Positions 46,959 to 56,589 are shown, counted from the stretch's first letter. The stretch: DNA of 64,000 bases from Nocardioides plantarum (GCF_006346395.1 NZ_VDMS01000001.1:806001-870000); one strand, 5' to 3'. A program made the numbers and translations. The notes: generated from the letters alone by a model not told the origin.

Positions 46959-48646
46959 TCGGCGGCCTCCGCGACGGCGGTGACGTAGGTGCTGCGGTCG
47001 ATCACGTCGCCCGCGGCCCGCTCGGTGAACGCGTAGAGCGGGCCGGCCACGACGGTGATCGCGACGCTGATCGCGACCAGCACGGCCGTGGTCCAGGTCA
47101 TCAGCGCGGGCAGGCGGGTCGGCATGCCGTCGTCCTCGAGGCGCTGGTGCAGGTCGCGGTCGGGCCGGTCGCTGTCGACGATGGCACCGGCCTGGCGCAC
47201 CAGCCCGGCGTCGTACGACGTCGTGTCGAGCCGGACCTGGCCGCGGCGGCCCACCGCGGGTGCGTCCGGCGCGGCCGGCCCGTGCGAGGCGTCGGCGGCG
47301 GCGAGCTCCTCGGCCATGGCGTGCGCCTCCTGCGGGGAGCGCCAGAAGGCCAGGGCCCAGGTCTTGGCGACGGCGTACAGGGTCAGCAGGCTGGTGACGG
47401 TGCCGCCCACGACGAGGGTCCAGGCCAGGGCGCCCCCGTCGGCGATGCCGGCCTCGAGCAGGCCCACCTTGCCCAGGAAGCCCGAGAGCGGGGGGATGCC
47501 GGCGAGGTTCATCCCGGCCACGAAGAACAGCACGCCGAGCACCGGGAAGAGCCGGGCCAGGCCACCGAGCCGGAGCAGGGAGGTGCTGCCGGCCTGTCGC
47601 TCGATGAGGCCGACGACCAGGAACAGCGCGGTCTGGATGGTGATGTGGTGGGCGACGTAGAAGATCGCCCCGGCCATGCCGGCCTGGCTGGACAGCCCGA
47701 TGCCGAAGATCATGTAGCCGATGTGGCTGACCAGCGTGAAGGAGAGCAGGCGCTTCATGTCGGACTGCGCGATCGCGCCGAGGATGCCGATCAGCATCGA
47801 CAGCAGCGCGACCACCATCAGCAGCTCGGACAGCCGGCCGCCCGGGAACAGCAGCGTCTCGGTGCGGATGATGGCGTAGACGCCGACCTTGGTGAGCAGG
47901 CCGGCGAACACCGCCGTGACCGGCGCCGGCGCGGTCGGGTAGCTGTCGGGCAGCCACAGCGACAGCGGGAACACCGCGGCCTTGATGGCGAAGGTGACCA
48001 GCAGCAGCAGGTGCAGCATCAGCGAGGTCGAGTCGGGCAGGTCGTCGAGCCGGACCGCGATCTGGGCCAGGTTGAGGGTGCCGACCGCGGCGTAGACGGC
48101 CGCGATGGTGATCAGGAAGAGCATCGAGGACAGCGCGTTGACGACGACGTAGATCGTGCCCGCCCGGATCCGCCCGGCGGTGCCGCCCAGGGTCAGCAGC
48201 ACGTAGCTGGCGAACAGCAGGATCTCGAAGCTGACGAACAGGTTGAACAGGTCGCCGGCCAGGAAGGCGTTGCTCACGCCGGCGACCAGCGTCAGGAACG
48301 TCGGGTGGTAGATCGACACCGGGGCCGACCGGTTGCTGTCGGAGATGCCCTGGCCGAGGGAGTAGAGCATCACGGCGAGCGTCACGATCGACGACACCAG
48401 CAGCATCAGGACGGCGAGGCGGTCGGCGACCAGGGCGACGCCGATCTCGGTCCACCCGCCGAGCCACACGACCTGGGTGCCCTCGCGGTCGACGACGACG
48501 AGCAGCGTCGCCGACACCAGGACGACCAGCGCGAGCACCACCACGCTGACCAGGCGCTGGGCGCGCGGGAAGCGGAACAGCATCAGCGCGGCGCCCGACC
48601 CCAGCAGGGGCAGCAGCACGGGCAGCGGGACCAGGGAGGTCATCAT
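46955..48646 (-). CDS. mnhD: Mrp antiporter subunit D (NuoN-like)
   Basis: 563 aa, about 14 membrane segments, proton-pumping subunit homologous to complex I NuoM/N. FNLFVSFEILLFASYVLL carries the conserved helix-5 glutamate; FAIKAAVFPLSLWLPDSYPTAPAPVTAVFAGLLTKVGVYAIIR has the TM7 lysine and broken helix; SDMKRLLSFTLVSHIGYMIFG follows. A hydrophilic insert of about 40 aa (SPQEAHAMAEELAAADASHG) lies near the C-terminus. Overlaps mnhC and mnhE. Confidence 0.94.
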   Translation of the reverse strand: MMTSLVPLPVLLPLLGSGAALMLFRFPRAQRLVSVVVLALVVLVSATLLVVVDREGTQVVWLGGWTEIGVALVADRLAVLMLLVSSIVTLAVMLYSLGQGISDSNRSAPVSIYHPTFLTLVAGVSNAFLAGDLFNLFVSFEILLFASYVLLTLGGTAGRIRAGTIYVVVNALSSMLFLITIAAVYAAVGTLNLAQIAVRLDDLPDSTSLMLHLLLLVTFAIKAAVFPLSLWLPDSYPTAPAPVTAVFAGLLTKVGVYAIIRTETLLFPGGRLSELLMVVALLSMLIGILGAIAQSDMKRLLSFTLVSHIGYMIFGIGLSSQAGMAGAIFYVAHHITIQTALFLVVGLIERQAGSTSLLRLGGLARLFPVLGVLFFVAGMNLAGIPPLSGFLGKVGLLEAGIADGGALAWTLVVGGTVTSLLTLYAVAKTWALAFWRSPQEAHAMAEELAAADASHGPAAPDAPAVGRRGQVRLDTTSYDAGLVRQAGAIVDSDRPDRDLHQRLEDDGMPTRLPALMTWTTAVLVAISVAITVVAGPLYAFTERAAGDVIDRSTYVTAVAEAAE

Positions 48647-49074
48647 CCGTCCTCCCGGTAGTCGTCCTCGTCGTCACGGTCGGCGGTCATGTCGTAGCTG
48701 TCGGAGGTCGCGTCGTCGACGGCCAGCCGGCGGATCCGGGCGTCCTCGGTGTCGTCCTGGACGTCGTCGTGGCCGGCCAGCTGCCAGTTGCGGTGGGCCA
48801 TGGCGAGCAGGAACGCGATGGTGCCGAGCGTGATGACGATGGCGGTGAGGACCATCGCCTGCGGCAGCGGGTCGGACATGTCGTCGACGTCGGCCGAGCC
48901 GTAGAACGGGGCCTCCCCCGCCCGGCCGCTGGTGGCCAGGATGGCGACGTTGACGCCGTTGCTCAGCAGGACCAGGCCCACGAGCACCCGGGTCAGGCTG
49001 CGCTCGAGCAGCAGGTAGGCGCCGCAGCCCACCAGGGCACCGGCCACCACCACCAGGGTCAGGTTGACGTCCAT
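48643..49074 (-). CDS. mnhC: Mrp antiporter subunit C (NuoK-like)
   Basis: 143 aa with three membrane segments; GCGAYLLLERSLTRVLVGLVLLSNGVNVAILATSG and SDPLPQAMVLTAIVITLGTIAFLLAMAHR match MrpC/NuoK. The polar tail of about 45 residues is very acidic (ADRDDEDDYREDG), an addition to the core. ATG 49074 overlaps the mnhA stop. Confidence 0.93.
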   Translation of the reverse strand: MDVNLTLVVVAGALVGCGAYLLLERSLTRVLVGLVLLSNGVNVAILATSGRAGEAPFYGSADVDDMSDPLPQAMVLTAIVITLGTIAFLLAMAHRNWQLAGHDDVQDDTEDARIRRLAVDDATSDSYDMTADRDDEDDYREDG

Positions 49075-51962
49075 CAGGGACTCACCTCCGCGGGCTGCTG
49101 GGACCGGTCGGCCTCGCGCTGGGCGGTGAGGATCTGGCGGTCCAGGCGGGCCCCGAAGGTGCGCAGCAGGTCGAGGACCAGCCCCGTGACCACCAGGTAG
49201 ACGCCGATGTCGAAGCCGACGGACGAGACCAGGTGCAGCTCGCCCAGCAGCGGCAGGTCGACGTAGACGTCGGCGGTCTGCAGCACCTCGCCGCCGAAGG
49301 CGACCGGGCCCAGCCCGGAGACCGCGGCCACGAACAGGCCGGTGCCGATGATGACGCCGGCGTCGATCGGCAGGGCCTCGGCGAGCTCGTAGCGGCCGCC
49401 GGCGAGGTAGCGCACCATCAGCGCCAGCCCGGCGACCATCCCGGCGGCGAACCCGCCCCCGGGCAGGTTGTGGCCGGCGATCAGCAGGTAGACCGAGAAG
49501 ACCAGGATGCTGTGGAAGATCAGCCGGGTGACGACCTCGAAGACGATGGAGCGGCGGTCGGGGCTCAGCGTGCCGGGAGCCGGCAGCCAGGTCCGGGCCG
49601 TCGGGGCGCTGGCGGCGTGGGCCTCCTGCGTCGCCGGGTCGGCGTCGGCCAGTCGGCGTACGCCGCCGCTGCGGGTGTCGAGGAAGACGAGGCTCGCCAC
49701 GCCCGTCGCCGCGACGACGAGCACCGAGATCTCGCCGAAGGTGTCCCAGGCGCGGATGTCGACGAGGGTCACGTTGACGACGTTGCGTCCGTAGCCGAAC
49801 TCGTAGGCGGCCTTGGCGAACCGGGTCGAGACGGCCTCGGCGGTGCGGGAGCTGCCGGCCACGACCAGCACCCCGGAGACCACGGCGCCGATCACGGCGG
49901 CCAGGGCCATCCGGGCGTAGCGGATCGGGTGGAGCGGCTTGTCGGAGAAGTAGTCGGGCAGGCGACGCAGCACCAGGACGATGACGACGAGCGCGACGGT
50001 CTCGACGAGGATCTGGGTCAGCGCGATGTCGGGCGCCCCGTGCAGGACGAACAGCAGCGCGCACCCGTAGCCGGTGACCCCGGCGAGGATGAACGCGCGC
50101 AGGCGGCGCCGGGAGCGCACGGTCATGACGGCGGCCGCGATCATCACCAGGCCCACGGCGGGCTGGCCCAGGGAGTCCCAGGCGAAGACCTTCAGGTCGG
50201 GACCGTCGACCAGGGCGAGCACCAGCGCGGTCCCGGGTCCGGCGGCGACGACCAGCAGGATGATGGCGAGGTAGGACGCCGCCGATCCTCGTTGGACCGT
50301 GCCGGTGACCTCGACCGCGAGCCGGTCGACGCCGCGCAGGGTCGCGCGGTAGACCTGCCCGCCGGACACCGGCAGCTCGACCCGGTGCTGGAAGGCGCAC
50401 AGCGGGTCGCGCACGACGAACAGCGCGGCCCCGACCACGACGGTCACCGCGGACAGCAGCAGCGGCAGCTCGAGCCCGTGCCACAGGGCGAGGTACTCCT
50501 CGTGGTCACCGGCCTCGAACCGGTCGGCGTACGGCTGGAGGGCGTCGGTCAGACCGGCCCCGAGGAAGCCGAGGACGAGCCCGAGGGCGGCCAGCAGCAC
50601 GGGTCCGGCGGCGAACGGGACGGCGAGCGGGCGCACCGCCGTCGGCGCGACGCCGGGCTTGGTCGCGAACGCGCCCCACCAGAAGCGCACGGTGTAGGCC
50701 GCGGTGAGGCTCGACCCGAGCAGCACCCCGGCGACCAGCAGCCACCCGGCCCAGACGGGCACCCCGGCGGTGTTGCCGTCGTGGGTCAGCTCGAGCAGGG
50801 CGGTCCACATCGTCTCCTTGCCCAGGAACCCGACGAGCGGCGGCAGGCCGGCCATCGAGGCGCCCGCGAGGGCCGCGGCGACGGCGAGGGCGGGCAGCCG
50901 GCGACCGACGCCGCTGAGGGTGTGCAGGTCGCGGGTGCCGGTGAGCCTGTCGACGACGCCGACGACCAGGAAGAGCGTGGACTTGAACAGCGCGTGCGCC
51001 AGCACCAGGGCGGTGCCGGCCAGCGCCGCCGTACGGCTGCCGACCGCCAGGACGACGAGCAGGAACCCCAGCTGGCTCACGGTGCCGTAGGCGAGCAGCA
51101 GCTTGACGTCGATCTGGCGCAGCGCGCGCCACCCGCCGGAGACCATGGTGGCGACGCCGAGGGTCAGCAGCACCGGGCGCCACCCCGGGGTGTCGGCGAA
51201 CGCGGGCACCAGGAGCGCGACGAGCAGCAGGCCGGCCTTGACCATGGACGCGGCGTGCAGGTAGGCGCTGACCGGGGTCGGCGCCGCCATGGCGCCGGGC
51301 AGCCAGAACTGGAACGGGACGATCGCCGACTTGCTGAGCGCACCGACGAGGATCAACCAGACCGCGACGGTCGTCGCCGCGCCCGAGGGCGGGTCGGCCA
51401 CGATCGCGGCGAGGGAGAAGGTGCCGGCCACCTGGCCGAGCAGCAACATGCCGACGAGCATGGCCAGGCCGCCGAGCGTCGTGACGAGGAGCGCCTGGAT
51501 GGCGGCGCGGCGGCTGGCCCGGTTGGTGGGGTCGAACCCGATGAGCAGGAACGACGCGATCGTCGTGAGCTCCCAGAACACGAACAGCAGCAGCAGGTTG
51601 TCGGCCAGGACCAGGCCGAGCATCGCCCCGACGAACGCCGAGAAGCTGCTCGCGAAGCCGACCAGGCCGCGCGAGGAGTCCTCGAAGTACCAGGCGCAGT
51701 AGGCCAGGACCACCACGCCGACGCCGGCGACGATGAGGACCATCAGCCAGCGCAGCGAGTCGAGGGTCAGGTCGAGGGTGAACCCCAGTGAGGGGATCCA
51801 GGCCGACGACTCCTCGACCACGCCGCCGTCGAGGACGGTGCCGGTCTGCGTGAGCGCCCACACCACGGCGGCCAGCGGGACCAGCGCCAGCGCCAGGAAC
51901 GCGCGTCGGCCCAGCCACCGCACCAGCCCGGGCGCGACAGCCGCTGCGAGGCCGTGAGCCAC
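49074..51962 (-). CDS. mnhA: Mrp antiporter fused subunits A and B
   Basis: 962 aa. Residues 1 to about 790 are MrpA (NuoL-like): LLLLFVFWELTTIASFLLIGFDPTNRASRRAA, LSKSAIVPFQFWLPGAMAAPTPVSAYLHAASMVKAGLLL, LAHALFKSTLFLVVGVVDRLTGTRD, GLPPLVGFLGKETMW. The C-terminal part after the SPDRRSIVFEVVTRLIFHSILVFSVYLLIAGHNLPGGGFAAGMVAGLALMVRYLAGG junction is MrpB. The fusion is known in Actinobacteria. It exports Na+ in exchange for H+. GTG 51962 has a poor ribosome site. First gene of the Mrp operon A/B-C-D-E-F-G. Confidence 0.94.
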   Translation of the reverse strand: MAHGLAAAVAPGLVRWLGRRAFLALALVPLAAVVWALTQTGTVLDGGVVEESSAWIPSLGFTLDLTLDSLRWLMVLIVAGVGVVVLAYCAWYFEDSSRGLVGFASSFSAFVGAMLGLVLADNLLLLFVFWELTTIASFLLIGFDPTNRASRRAAIQALLVTTLGGLAMLVGMLLLGQVAGTFSLAAIVADPPSGAATTVAVWLILVGALSKSAIVPFQFWLPGAMAAPTPVSAYLHAASMVKAGLLLVALLVPAFADTPGWRPVLLTLGVATMVSGGWRALRQIDVKLLLAYGTVSQLGFLLVVLAVGSRTAALAGTALVLAHALFKSTLFLVVGVVDRLTGTRDLHTLSGVGRRLPALAVAAALAGASMAGLPPLVGFLGKETMWTALLELTHDGNTAGVPVWAGWLLVAGVLLGSSLTAAYTVRFWWGAFATKPGVAPTAVRPLAVPFAAGPVLLAALGLVLGFLGAGLTDALQPYADRFEAGDHEEYLALWHGLELPLLLSAVTVVVGAALFVVRDPLCAFQHRVELPVSGGQVYRATLRGVDRLAVEVTGTVQRGSAASYLAIILLVVAAGPGTALVLALVDGPDLKVFAWDSLGQPAVGLVMIAAAVMTVRSRRRLRAFILAGVTGYGCALLFVLHGAPDIALTQILVETVALVVIVLVLRRLPDYFSDKPLHPIRYARMALAAVIGAVVSGVLVVAGSSRTAEAVSTRFAKAAYEFGYGRNVVNVTLVDIRAWDTFGEISVLVVAATGVASLVFLDTRSGGVRRLADADPATQEAHAASAPTARTWLPAPGTLSPDRRSIVFEVVTRLIFHSILVFSVYLLIAGHNLPGGGFAAGMVAGLALMVRYLAGGRYELAEALPIDAGVIIGTGLFVAAVSGLGPVAFGGEVLQTADVYVDLPLLGELHLVSSVGFDIGVYLVVTGLVLDLLRTFGARLDRQILTAQREADRSQQPAEVSP

Positions 51963-52159
51963 GACGAGAGCGAGCAGGGAACGGCCTTCCAGAGGTCGAT
52001 CGGGTGCGAGACTCGTGGTGAGGGTCGAGCAACGCGTGGGAGGACGCCGACGAGCCGGCGTCCGCTGAGTTTACTAGGGGCGACCACTGGCGCCGTCGCC
52101 GCCCGAACCGCGTCATCGCGGACGTCGTCCGTCCGCGTGCCCCGCTAGCGTGGTCCGTC

Positions 52160-52723
52160 ATGACGACAGCTCCCTGGGAACCCCCGCTGGCCGGGACCGA
52201 CGTCGAGCACCTGGTCGGGTCGCTCGAACGCCTGCGGGCGACGTTCCGCTGGAAGGCCGACGGCCTCGACGCCGCCGGGCTGACCACGACGATCGGCTCC
52301 TCGAGCCTCACCCTGGGCGGCCTGCTCAAGCACCTGGCCCTGGTCGAGGACTACCACCGCGTCACCAAGATCGGCGGCGGCGACCTCTCCGACGACGCCG
52401 ACTCGCCCTACCGCGCGCATGACGGCACCGACGACTGGGAGTTCCGTACGGCGGCCCACGACTCCCCCGCCGAGCTCTACGCGCTGTACGACGGCGCCGT
52501 CGAGCGCTACCGGAGCGACCTGGCGGCCCGCATCGCCGGCGACGGCATCGACCAGCTGGTCGCCGTCGCCGACGGCGAGGGCCACCACGCCTCGCTGCGG
52601 CGGATGGTCTTCGACATGGTCGAGGAGTACGGCCGCCACACCGGCCACGCCGACCTGCTCCGCGAGGCCGTCGACGGGAGGGTCGGAGAGGACCCGCCCG
52701 CCGACTGGCGCCCGAGCGCCTGA
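52160..52723 (+). CDS. DinB/DUF664-like four-helix protein
   Basis: 187 aa. LVGSLERLRATFRWKADGLDAAGLTTTIGSSSLTLGGLLKHLALVEDYHRV and FDMVEEYGRHTGHADLLREAVDGRVGEDPPADW match DUF664, with His residues (LLKHL, GRHTGH) in the metal-ligand positions of the DinB fold. Some relatives are thiol-dependent transferases; the reaction here is unknown. Divergent from the Mrp operon. Confidence 0.85.
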   Translation: MTTAPWEPPLAGTDVEHLVGSLERLRATFRWKADGLDAAGLTTTIGSSSLTLGGLLKHLALVEDYHRVTKIGGGDLSDDADSPYRAHDGTDDWEFRTAAHDSPAELYALYDGAVERYRSDLAARIAGDGIDQLVAVADGEGHHASLRRMVFDMVEEYGRHTGHADLLREAVDGRVGEDPPADWRPSA

Positions 52724-52758
52724 CGGCCCGCTGGCCGCCCGTGGTGCACGCTGGTGCC

Positions 52759-53151
52759 ATGACGGAGCTCAACGTGCTGGACGAGGAGCTCGAGCCCTGC
52801 GGGACCGAGCCGATGACCGGGTTCTTCCGCGACGGGTGCTGCCGGCCCTCGGAGCAGGACCCGGGCAGCCACACCATCTGCGCCGTGGTGACGCCGGAGT
52901 TCCTCGAGCACCAGCGCGCGATCGGCAACGACCTGGTCACGCCGCTGCCGATGTACGGCTTCGCGGGACTCAGGCCGGGTGACCGCTGGTGCGTGACCGC
53001 GCGCAACTGGGCGCGGGCCCACCGGGACGGGGCGGCCGCGCCCGTCGTGCTCGCCGCGACCAGCCGTGCCGTGCTCGAGCTGGTGCCGCTCGACGTGCTG
53101 CGCCAGCACGCGGTCGACGTACCGCCGGACCTCAGTGGGCTGGACGGCTGA
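52759..53151 (+). CDS. DUF2237 family protein
   Basis: 130 aa, small soluble protein: LNVLDEELEPCGTEPMTGFFRDGCCRPSEQDPGSHTICAVVTPEFLEHQRAIGNDLVTP and FAGLRPGDRWCVTARNWARA are the DUF2237 hallmarks, with conserved cysteines. ATG 52759 preferred over the upstream GTG at 52741. Function unknown. Confidence 0.87.
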   Translation: MTELNVLDEELEPCGTEPMTGFFRDGCCRPSEQDPGSHTICAVVTPEFLEHQRAIGNDLVTPLPMYGFAGLRPGDRWCVTARNWARAHRDGAAAPVVLAATSRAVLELVPLDVLRQHAVDVPPDLSGLDG

Positions 53152-53160
53152 CGCAGCCAC

Positions 53161-53284
53161 GGTGATCGAGGAAGGCGCGCTGGCGCCTGTCTCGAGACCA
53201 CTCGACCGCAACGTCGGGTCGTGCGGGTGGGTCGGCTGCGGTGGTTTCGAGACGGTTGCCAGCGCAACCTCCTCAACCGACGTG
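53161..53284. repeat. Dispersed inverted-terminus element, copy 3 (diverged)
   Basis: Left part GGTGATCGAGGAAGGCGCGC ... TGTCTCGAGACCAC, right part GGTTTCGAGACGGTTGCCAG ... CCTCCTCAACCGACG. Same layout as the other copies (terminal TCGAGG-type plus inner CTCGAGACC) with more mismatches. It fills the convergent gap between the DUF2237 gene and the copper-locus lipoprotein gene. Confidence 0.65.
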
Positions 53285-53288
53285 GGCG

Positions 53289-54155
53289 TCAGGCCACGTC
53301 GGTGGTCAGGGCGATGGTGTGGACGAACCCGTCGACGCGCACCTGGACGAAGAAGCGGTAGGTCCCCGGAGTGCCGAGCGCGGTGTGGAAGGTGAGGTCG
53401 CTGCCGTCGGCGGTGGTCACGGGCGCGCCGAGGGGGTGGGCGTGGACGAACGCTCCCGTGGCGGTGTCGAAGCCGGTCAGGTGGGCGTAGGAGCCGAGGT
53501 AGGTGCCGAGGTTGAGCACGCCCTTGTGCCCGTCGGAGACGACGAGGTCGAACTGCGTGTCCTGGCCCGCCGGCAGGGTCTTGGGAGCCGTGATGGTGAC
53601 CATGCCGTCGGTGTTGGTGCGTCCCGGCGCCTCGGTCTCGACCGGGGTCTTGCCGGCCACCACGGCCTCGTCGCCGAGCACGACGTGACTGGCCCGCGGG
53701 TTGCCCCGGGGGTCGTCGGGCACGAACTCGGCGACCACCCGGTAGCGACCCGGATCGGTCAGGTCGGTGCGGGCGGTCCAGGTGCCGTCGTCACCGAGGA
53801 CCGGGTGCAGGTGGCGGAAGTCGGTGAGGTCGTCGCGCACGAGGTAGAGGTGGATCAGCTTGGTCTGCTCCTCGACGTAGTCCATGACGGGCTTGCCGCG
53901 GGAGTCGAGGATCCGGAACGACAGGTCCCCCGGCTCGCGCGAGACCTTCGGGAACCTCAGGCCGGCCATGGAGTAGCCCCCGGCGCCGGCGGTGGTGCCG
54001 TCGCCGATGAACGTGTCGTGGGTGTGCGGGGGGCCGTTGTCGGGGCTCAGCACCTGCCTACCGTCGGTCGGCGGGGCGGGGTCGTCCCCGCCGCACGCGG
54101 TCAGCGTCGCCGCCAGCAGCAGGCCGGCGGCCATCGACGTCAGGAGCTTCCTCAT
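53289..54155 (-). CDS. Copper-locus lipoprotein, His-rich
   Basis: 288 aa lipoprotein: MRKLLTSMAAGLLLAATLTAC places the lipidated cysteine at residue 21. The mature part has beta-rich segments and many histidines (PHTHDTFIG, DFRHLHPVLGDDGTW, FVHAHPLGAP), which could bind copper. Internal repeat-like beta modules (DPGRYRVVAEFVPDDP, TPGTYRFFVQVRVDGFVHT). Family unnamed to me. The start overlaps the CopC-CopD stop by one base; last gene of the copper operon. Confidence 0.8.
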   Translation of the reverse strand: MRKLLTSMAAGLLLAATLTACGGDDPAPPTDGRQVLSPDNGPPHTHDTFIGDGTTAGAGGYSMAGLRFPKVSREPGDLSFRILDSRGKPVMDYVEEQTKLIHLYLVRDDLTDFRHLHPVLGDDGTWTARTDLTDPGRYRVVAEFVPDDPRGNPRASHVVLGDEAVVAGKTPVETEAPGRTNTDGMVTITAPKTLPAGQDTQFDLVVSDGHKGVLNLGTYLGSYAHLTGFDTATGAFVHAHPLGAPVTTADGSDLTFHTALGTPGTYRFFVQVRVDGFVHTIALTTDVA

Positions 54156-55819
54156 CACTTCACCTCGAACTCGACGGTAGTCACGGGGTTGTCGAACTCG
54201 GACGTGCGCAGGCTCACCTGCACCACCCAGGTGCCGGGCGTCGGGACGACCGTCTCGACGACGTAGGTGCCGGCGGCGGCGGGGACCACCGGCTGCTGCC
54301 CCAGGTCGACGCTCCCGTCGGCCGAGGAGACCGACACCGACGGCTCGGCGTACGCCGTCAGCGGCTCGCCGGACTGGTCCTGCACCTGCACGGTGATCGT
54401 GTTGGGCCCGGTGGTGCGTGGGGTCATCGTGGCCAGGACCTTCATGCCGGAGTCCTCCTCGAGCACCCCGACCGACACCCGGGAGGCCACGGGAGCCCGG
54501 TCGGGCGGGGCCTCGCGGGGCGACTGGTTGGTCAGGAAGCCCGTCACGCCCAGCAGGACGACGAGCAGCCCGGCCTCCACCCGGACGACGGTGCGCACCC
54601 GCAGCACGGCCCCCCGGCGGGCCTCGTGCCCCGAGACCCCCGCCCCGGCCGCCGCGGGCAGGACCCTCCACCGGTTGAAGCCGGCGACGAGGGCCACGAC
54701 GGCGGCGATGCCGACCTTGATCAGCAGCAGGCGCCCGTAGGTGGTGTCGAACAGCGGCGCCCAGGCGCCGAGGATCCGCCAGCCCATCAGGGTGCCGCTC
54801 ACGGCGAGCAGGCCGAGCAGACCGGCCGCGACGCCGGAGAAGCGGGTGAGCACCAGCGCCGCGTCGCGCTCCCGGCCGGCGAGCGGCTTGAGGACCAGCA
54901 CCAGCCCGACGAGGCCGCCGAACCAGGTCGCGCCGGCGGCGAGGTGCAGGAGGTCGGTGGCCACCATCAGCCACACCGGATCGATCGCCCGGGAGTGGCC
55001 GACGATCGCCGGCGAGAGCGCCGCGACCGCGGCCGCCCCCACCGCGAGGCGGCGCGTGGTCAGGCTCGCGCGGACCACCAGCACCAGGGCGGCGACCAGT
55101 CCGACGGCCTGCAGACCCAGCACGATGACGTCGTCGCCCACCAGGGACAGGTCGACGGCGGCCGAGTCGCCGAGCTGGTCGAGCGGCAGGCCCTGCTGGT
55201 AGGCGCCGGTCAGCGGGATCAGCGCGACCCCGGCCACCAGGGCGACCCCGGTGGCCGACCAGGCGACCTTGAGGACCCGGTCGCGCACGGCGACGTCGAG
55301 GCGCACGTCCCGCACGGCCCAGGCCCAGAAGAGCACCAGGCCGGCGGCCAGCAGGAGCCCGACGTAGGACAGTGCCTGGAACACGCTCAGGACGTTGCGG
55401 ACGTCGGCCGGGTCGGCGTCGGGCACCCGGGGGGCGGCGACCTGCGGGCTGGGGGCACCGATCGAGAACGTCAGCGAACCGGCGATCGGGTGCCCGTCGG
55501 CCGAGATGGCGCGCCACACGATCACGTAGCTGCCGTCGTCGAGCGACTCCGGCAGGTCGGTGGTGATCACCGCGTCGCGCGAGGAGGAGTCGGAGTCGAC
55601 CGGCTCCCCCGTCGCGTCGAAGACCTGGACGGCCTTGCCGGGCAGCGAGACCGGCTCGTCGAAGGTGAACGTGACGACGTCGGGCGTCGAGGCCAGCACC
55701 GACCCCTCGGCGGGGTCGGTGCTGACCAGGGTCGCGTGCGCGGAGGCCGGACCGGCCGACCCCACCACGAACAGGATCGTGGTGAGGGCGGCGAGCAGCA
55801 GCCCCGCGCGACGCGTCAT
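54155..55819 (-). CDS. Copper resistance CopC-CopD fusion
   Basis: 554 aa. A signal peptide ending ...GPASA is followed directly by HATLVSTDPAEGSVLASTPDVVTFTFDEPV, so the mature protein starts with the copper-binding histidine of CopC; a second His lies in ISADGHPIAGSLTFSI. Eight or so membrane segments of the CopD domain follow (AGATWFGGLVGLVLVLKPLAG, LIKVGIAAVVALVAGFNRWRVLP), then an exported C-terminal beta domain (GMKVLATMTPRTTGPNTITVQVQDQSG). Likely imports or handles copper. Five bp after the ycnI stop. Confidence 0.92.
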   Translation of the reverse strand: MTRRAGLLLAALTTILFVVGSAGPASAHATLVSTDPAEGSVLASTPDVVTFTFDEPVSLPGKAVQVFDATGEPVDSDSSSRDAVITTDLPESLDDGSYVIVWRAISADGHPIAGSLTFSIGAPSPQVAAPRVPDADPADVRNVLSVFQALSYVGLLLAAGLVLFWAWAVRDVRLDVAVRDRVLKVAWSATGVALVAGVALIPLTGAYQQGLPLDQLGDSAAVDLSLVGDDVIVLGLQAVGLVAALVLVVRASLTTRRLAVGAAAVAALSPAIVGHSRAIDPVWLMVATDLLHLAAGATWFGGLVGLVLVLKPLAGRERDAALVLTRFSGVAAGLLGLLAVSGTLMGWRILGAWAPLFDTTYGRLLLIKVGIAAVVALVAGFNRWRVLPAAAGAGVSGHEARRGAVLRVRTVVRVEAGLLVVLLGVTGFLTNQSPREAPPDRAPVASRVSVGVLEEDSGMKVLATMTPRTTGPNTITVQVQDQSGEPLTAYAEPSVSVSSADGSVDLGQQPVVPAAAGTYVVETVVPTPGTWVVQVSLRTSEFDNPVTTVEFEVK

Positions 55820-55824
55820 CGACG

Positions 55825-56589
55825 TCAGGCCGTACGACGGGTGCGCGCGAGCGCCACGGCCGCGACCACGATCCCGGCGAGGCCGGTCGCGAGTCCGGCG
55901 ATGGCCAGCCCGTTGCCGTCCCCGTCGTCGTCGGAGGCGGCCTCGGTGTCGGTGGCGGCCGAGACCTGCGCGGTGTCGGCGCCCTTGTCGTCCTCGGTCG
56001 CGGCAGCGGCGCCGTGGCCGTCACCCTCGCCGGCTGCGGTCACCGCGACCGCCGGCGCCGGGTGCTCGAGGTCGTCCTCGCTCTGACCGTCCTTGGCGAC
56101 CTCGGTCCAGGCCGTCTCACCCTTCTCGCAGGTCTGGATGACCGGGAACGCCAGGGTCTTGCCCTCGGCGTCCTCGGGCAGCTGCAGGGACAGCTCGAAG
56201 CTGTCCCGCTCCCCGTCGGGCAGCGGCGTGACGGCGGTGTAGGTGACCGTGCTGGTGCGCTCGGTGACCTCGTCGCCGTCCTCGGCCACGAGCGGCTCGG
56301 CGAGCTTCTCGGTGGTCGTGGACAGCTTGTAGAAGGGGTTGCGCGTCGCCGCCGCCTCGTTGATGCCGTCGGGGAGCTGGATGGCGACCTTGGTCGTCGG
56401 GGACCCGTCGCAGCCGTGGGGCACCGAGAAGGTCAGCAGGGTGTACGAGCCGGCGGCCGTGTCGGACGGGGTGACCGAGACGTGGGCCGAGGCCGCACCG
56501 GCCGCCAGCAGGGTGAGCGCGCCGGCGGCGCCGGTCGCGGCGGCGATGCGGGTGAGCGGGCGCGTGGGGGTACGTCGTGCAGAGGACAT
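55825..56589 (-). CDS. YcnI-family copper-binding protein
   Basis: 254 aa. A signal peptide ending GAASA puts His at the mature N-terminus (HVSVTPSDTAAGSYTLLTFSVPHGCDGSPTTKVAIQLPDGI), as in YcnI/DUF1775 copper proteins. The conserved-looking PHGCDGSPTTKV follows. A Glu/Asp/Ala-rich stalk and a C-terminal membrane helix (GLAIAGLATGLAGIVVAAVALART) anchor it. Between a His-rich membrane protein and CopC-CopD in one operon, so probably a surface copper chaperone. Confidence 0.9.
   Translation of the reverse strand: MSSARRTPTRPLTRIAAATGAAGALTLLAAGAASAHVSVTPSDTAAGSYTLLTFSVPHGCDGSPTTKVAIQLPDGINEAAATRNPFYKLSTTTEKLAEPLVAEDGDEVTERTSTVTYTAVTPLPDGERDSFELSLQLPEDAEGKTLAFPVIQTCEKGETAWTEVAKDGQSEDDLEHPAPAVAVTAAGEGDGHGAAAATEDDKGADTAQVSAATDTEAASDDDGDGNGLAIAGLATGLAGIVVAAVALARTRRTA

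Noticed and set aside
49233-51791. Long plus-strand frame opposite the Mrp A/B gene
   Set aside because: Highly polar Gln/Arg/Glu/Gly sequence with no domain, a typical antisense shadow of a membrane-protein gene.
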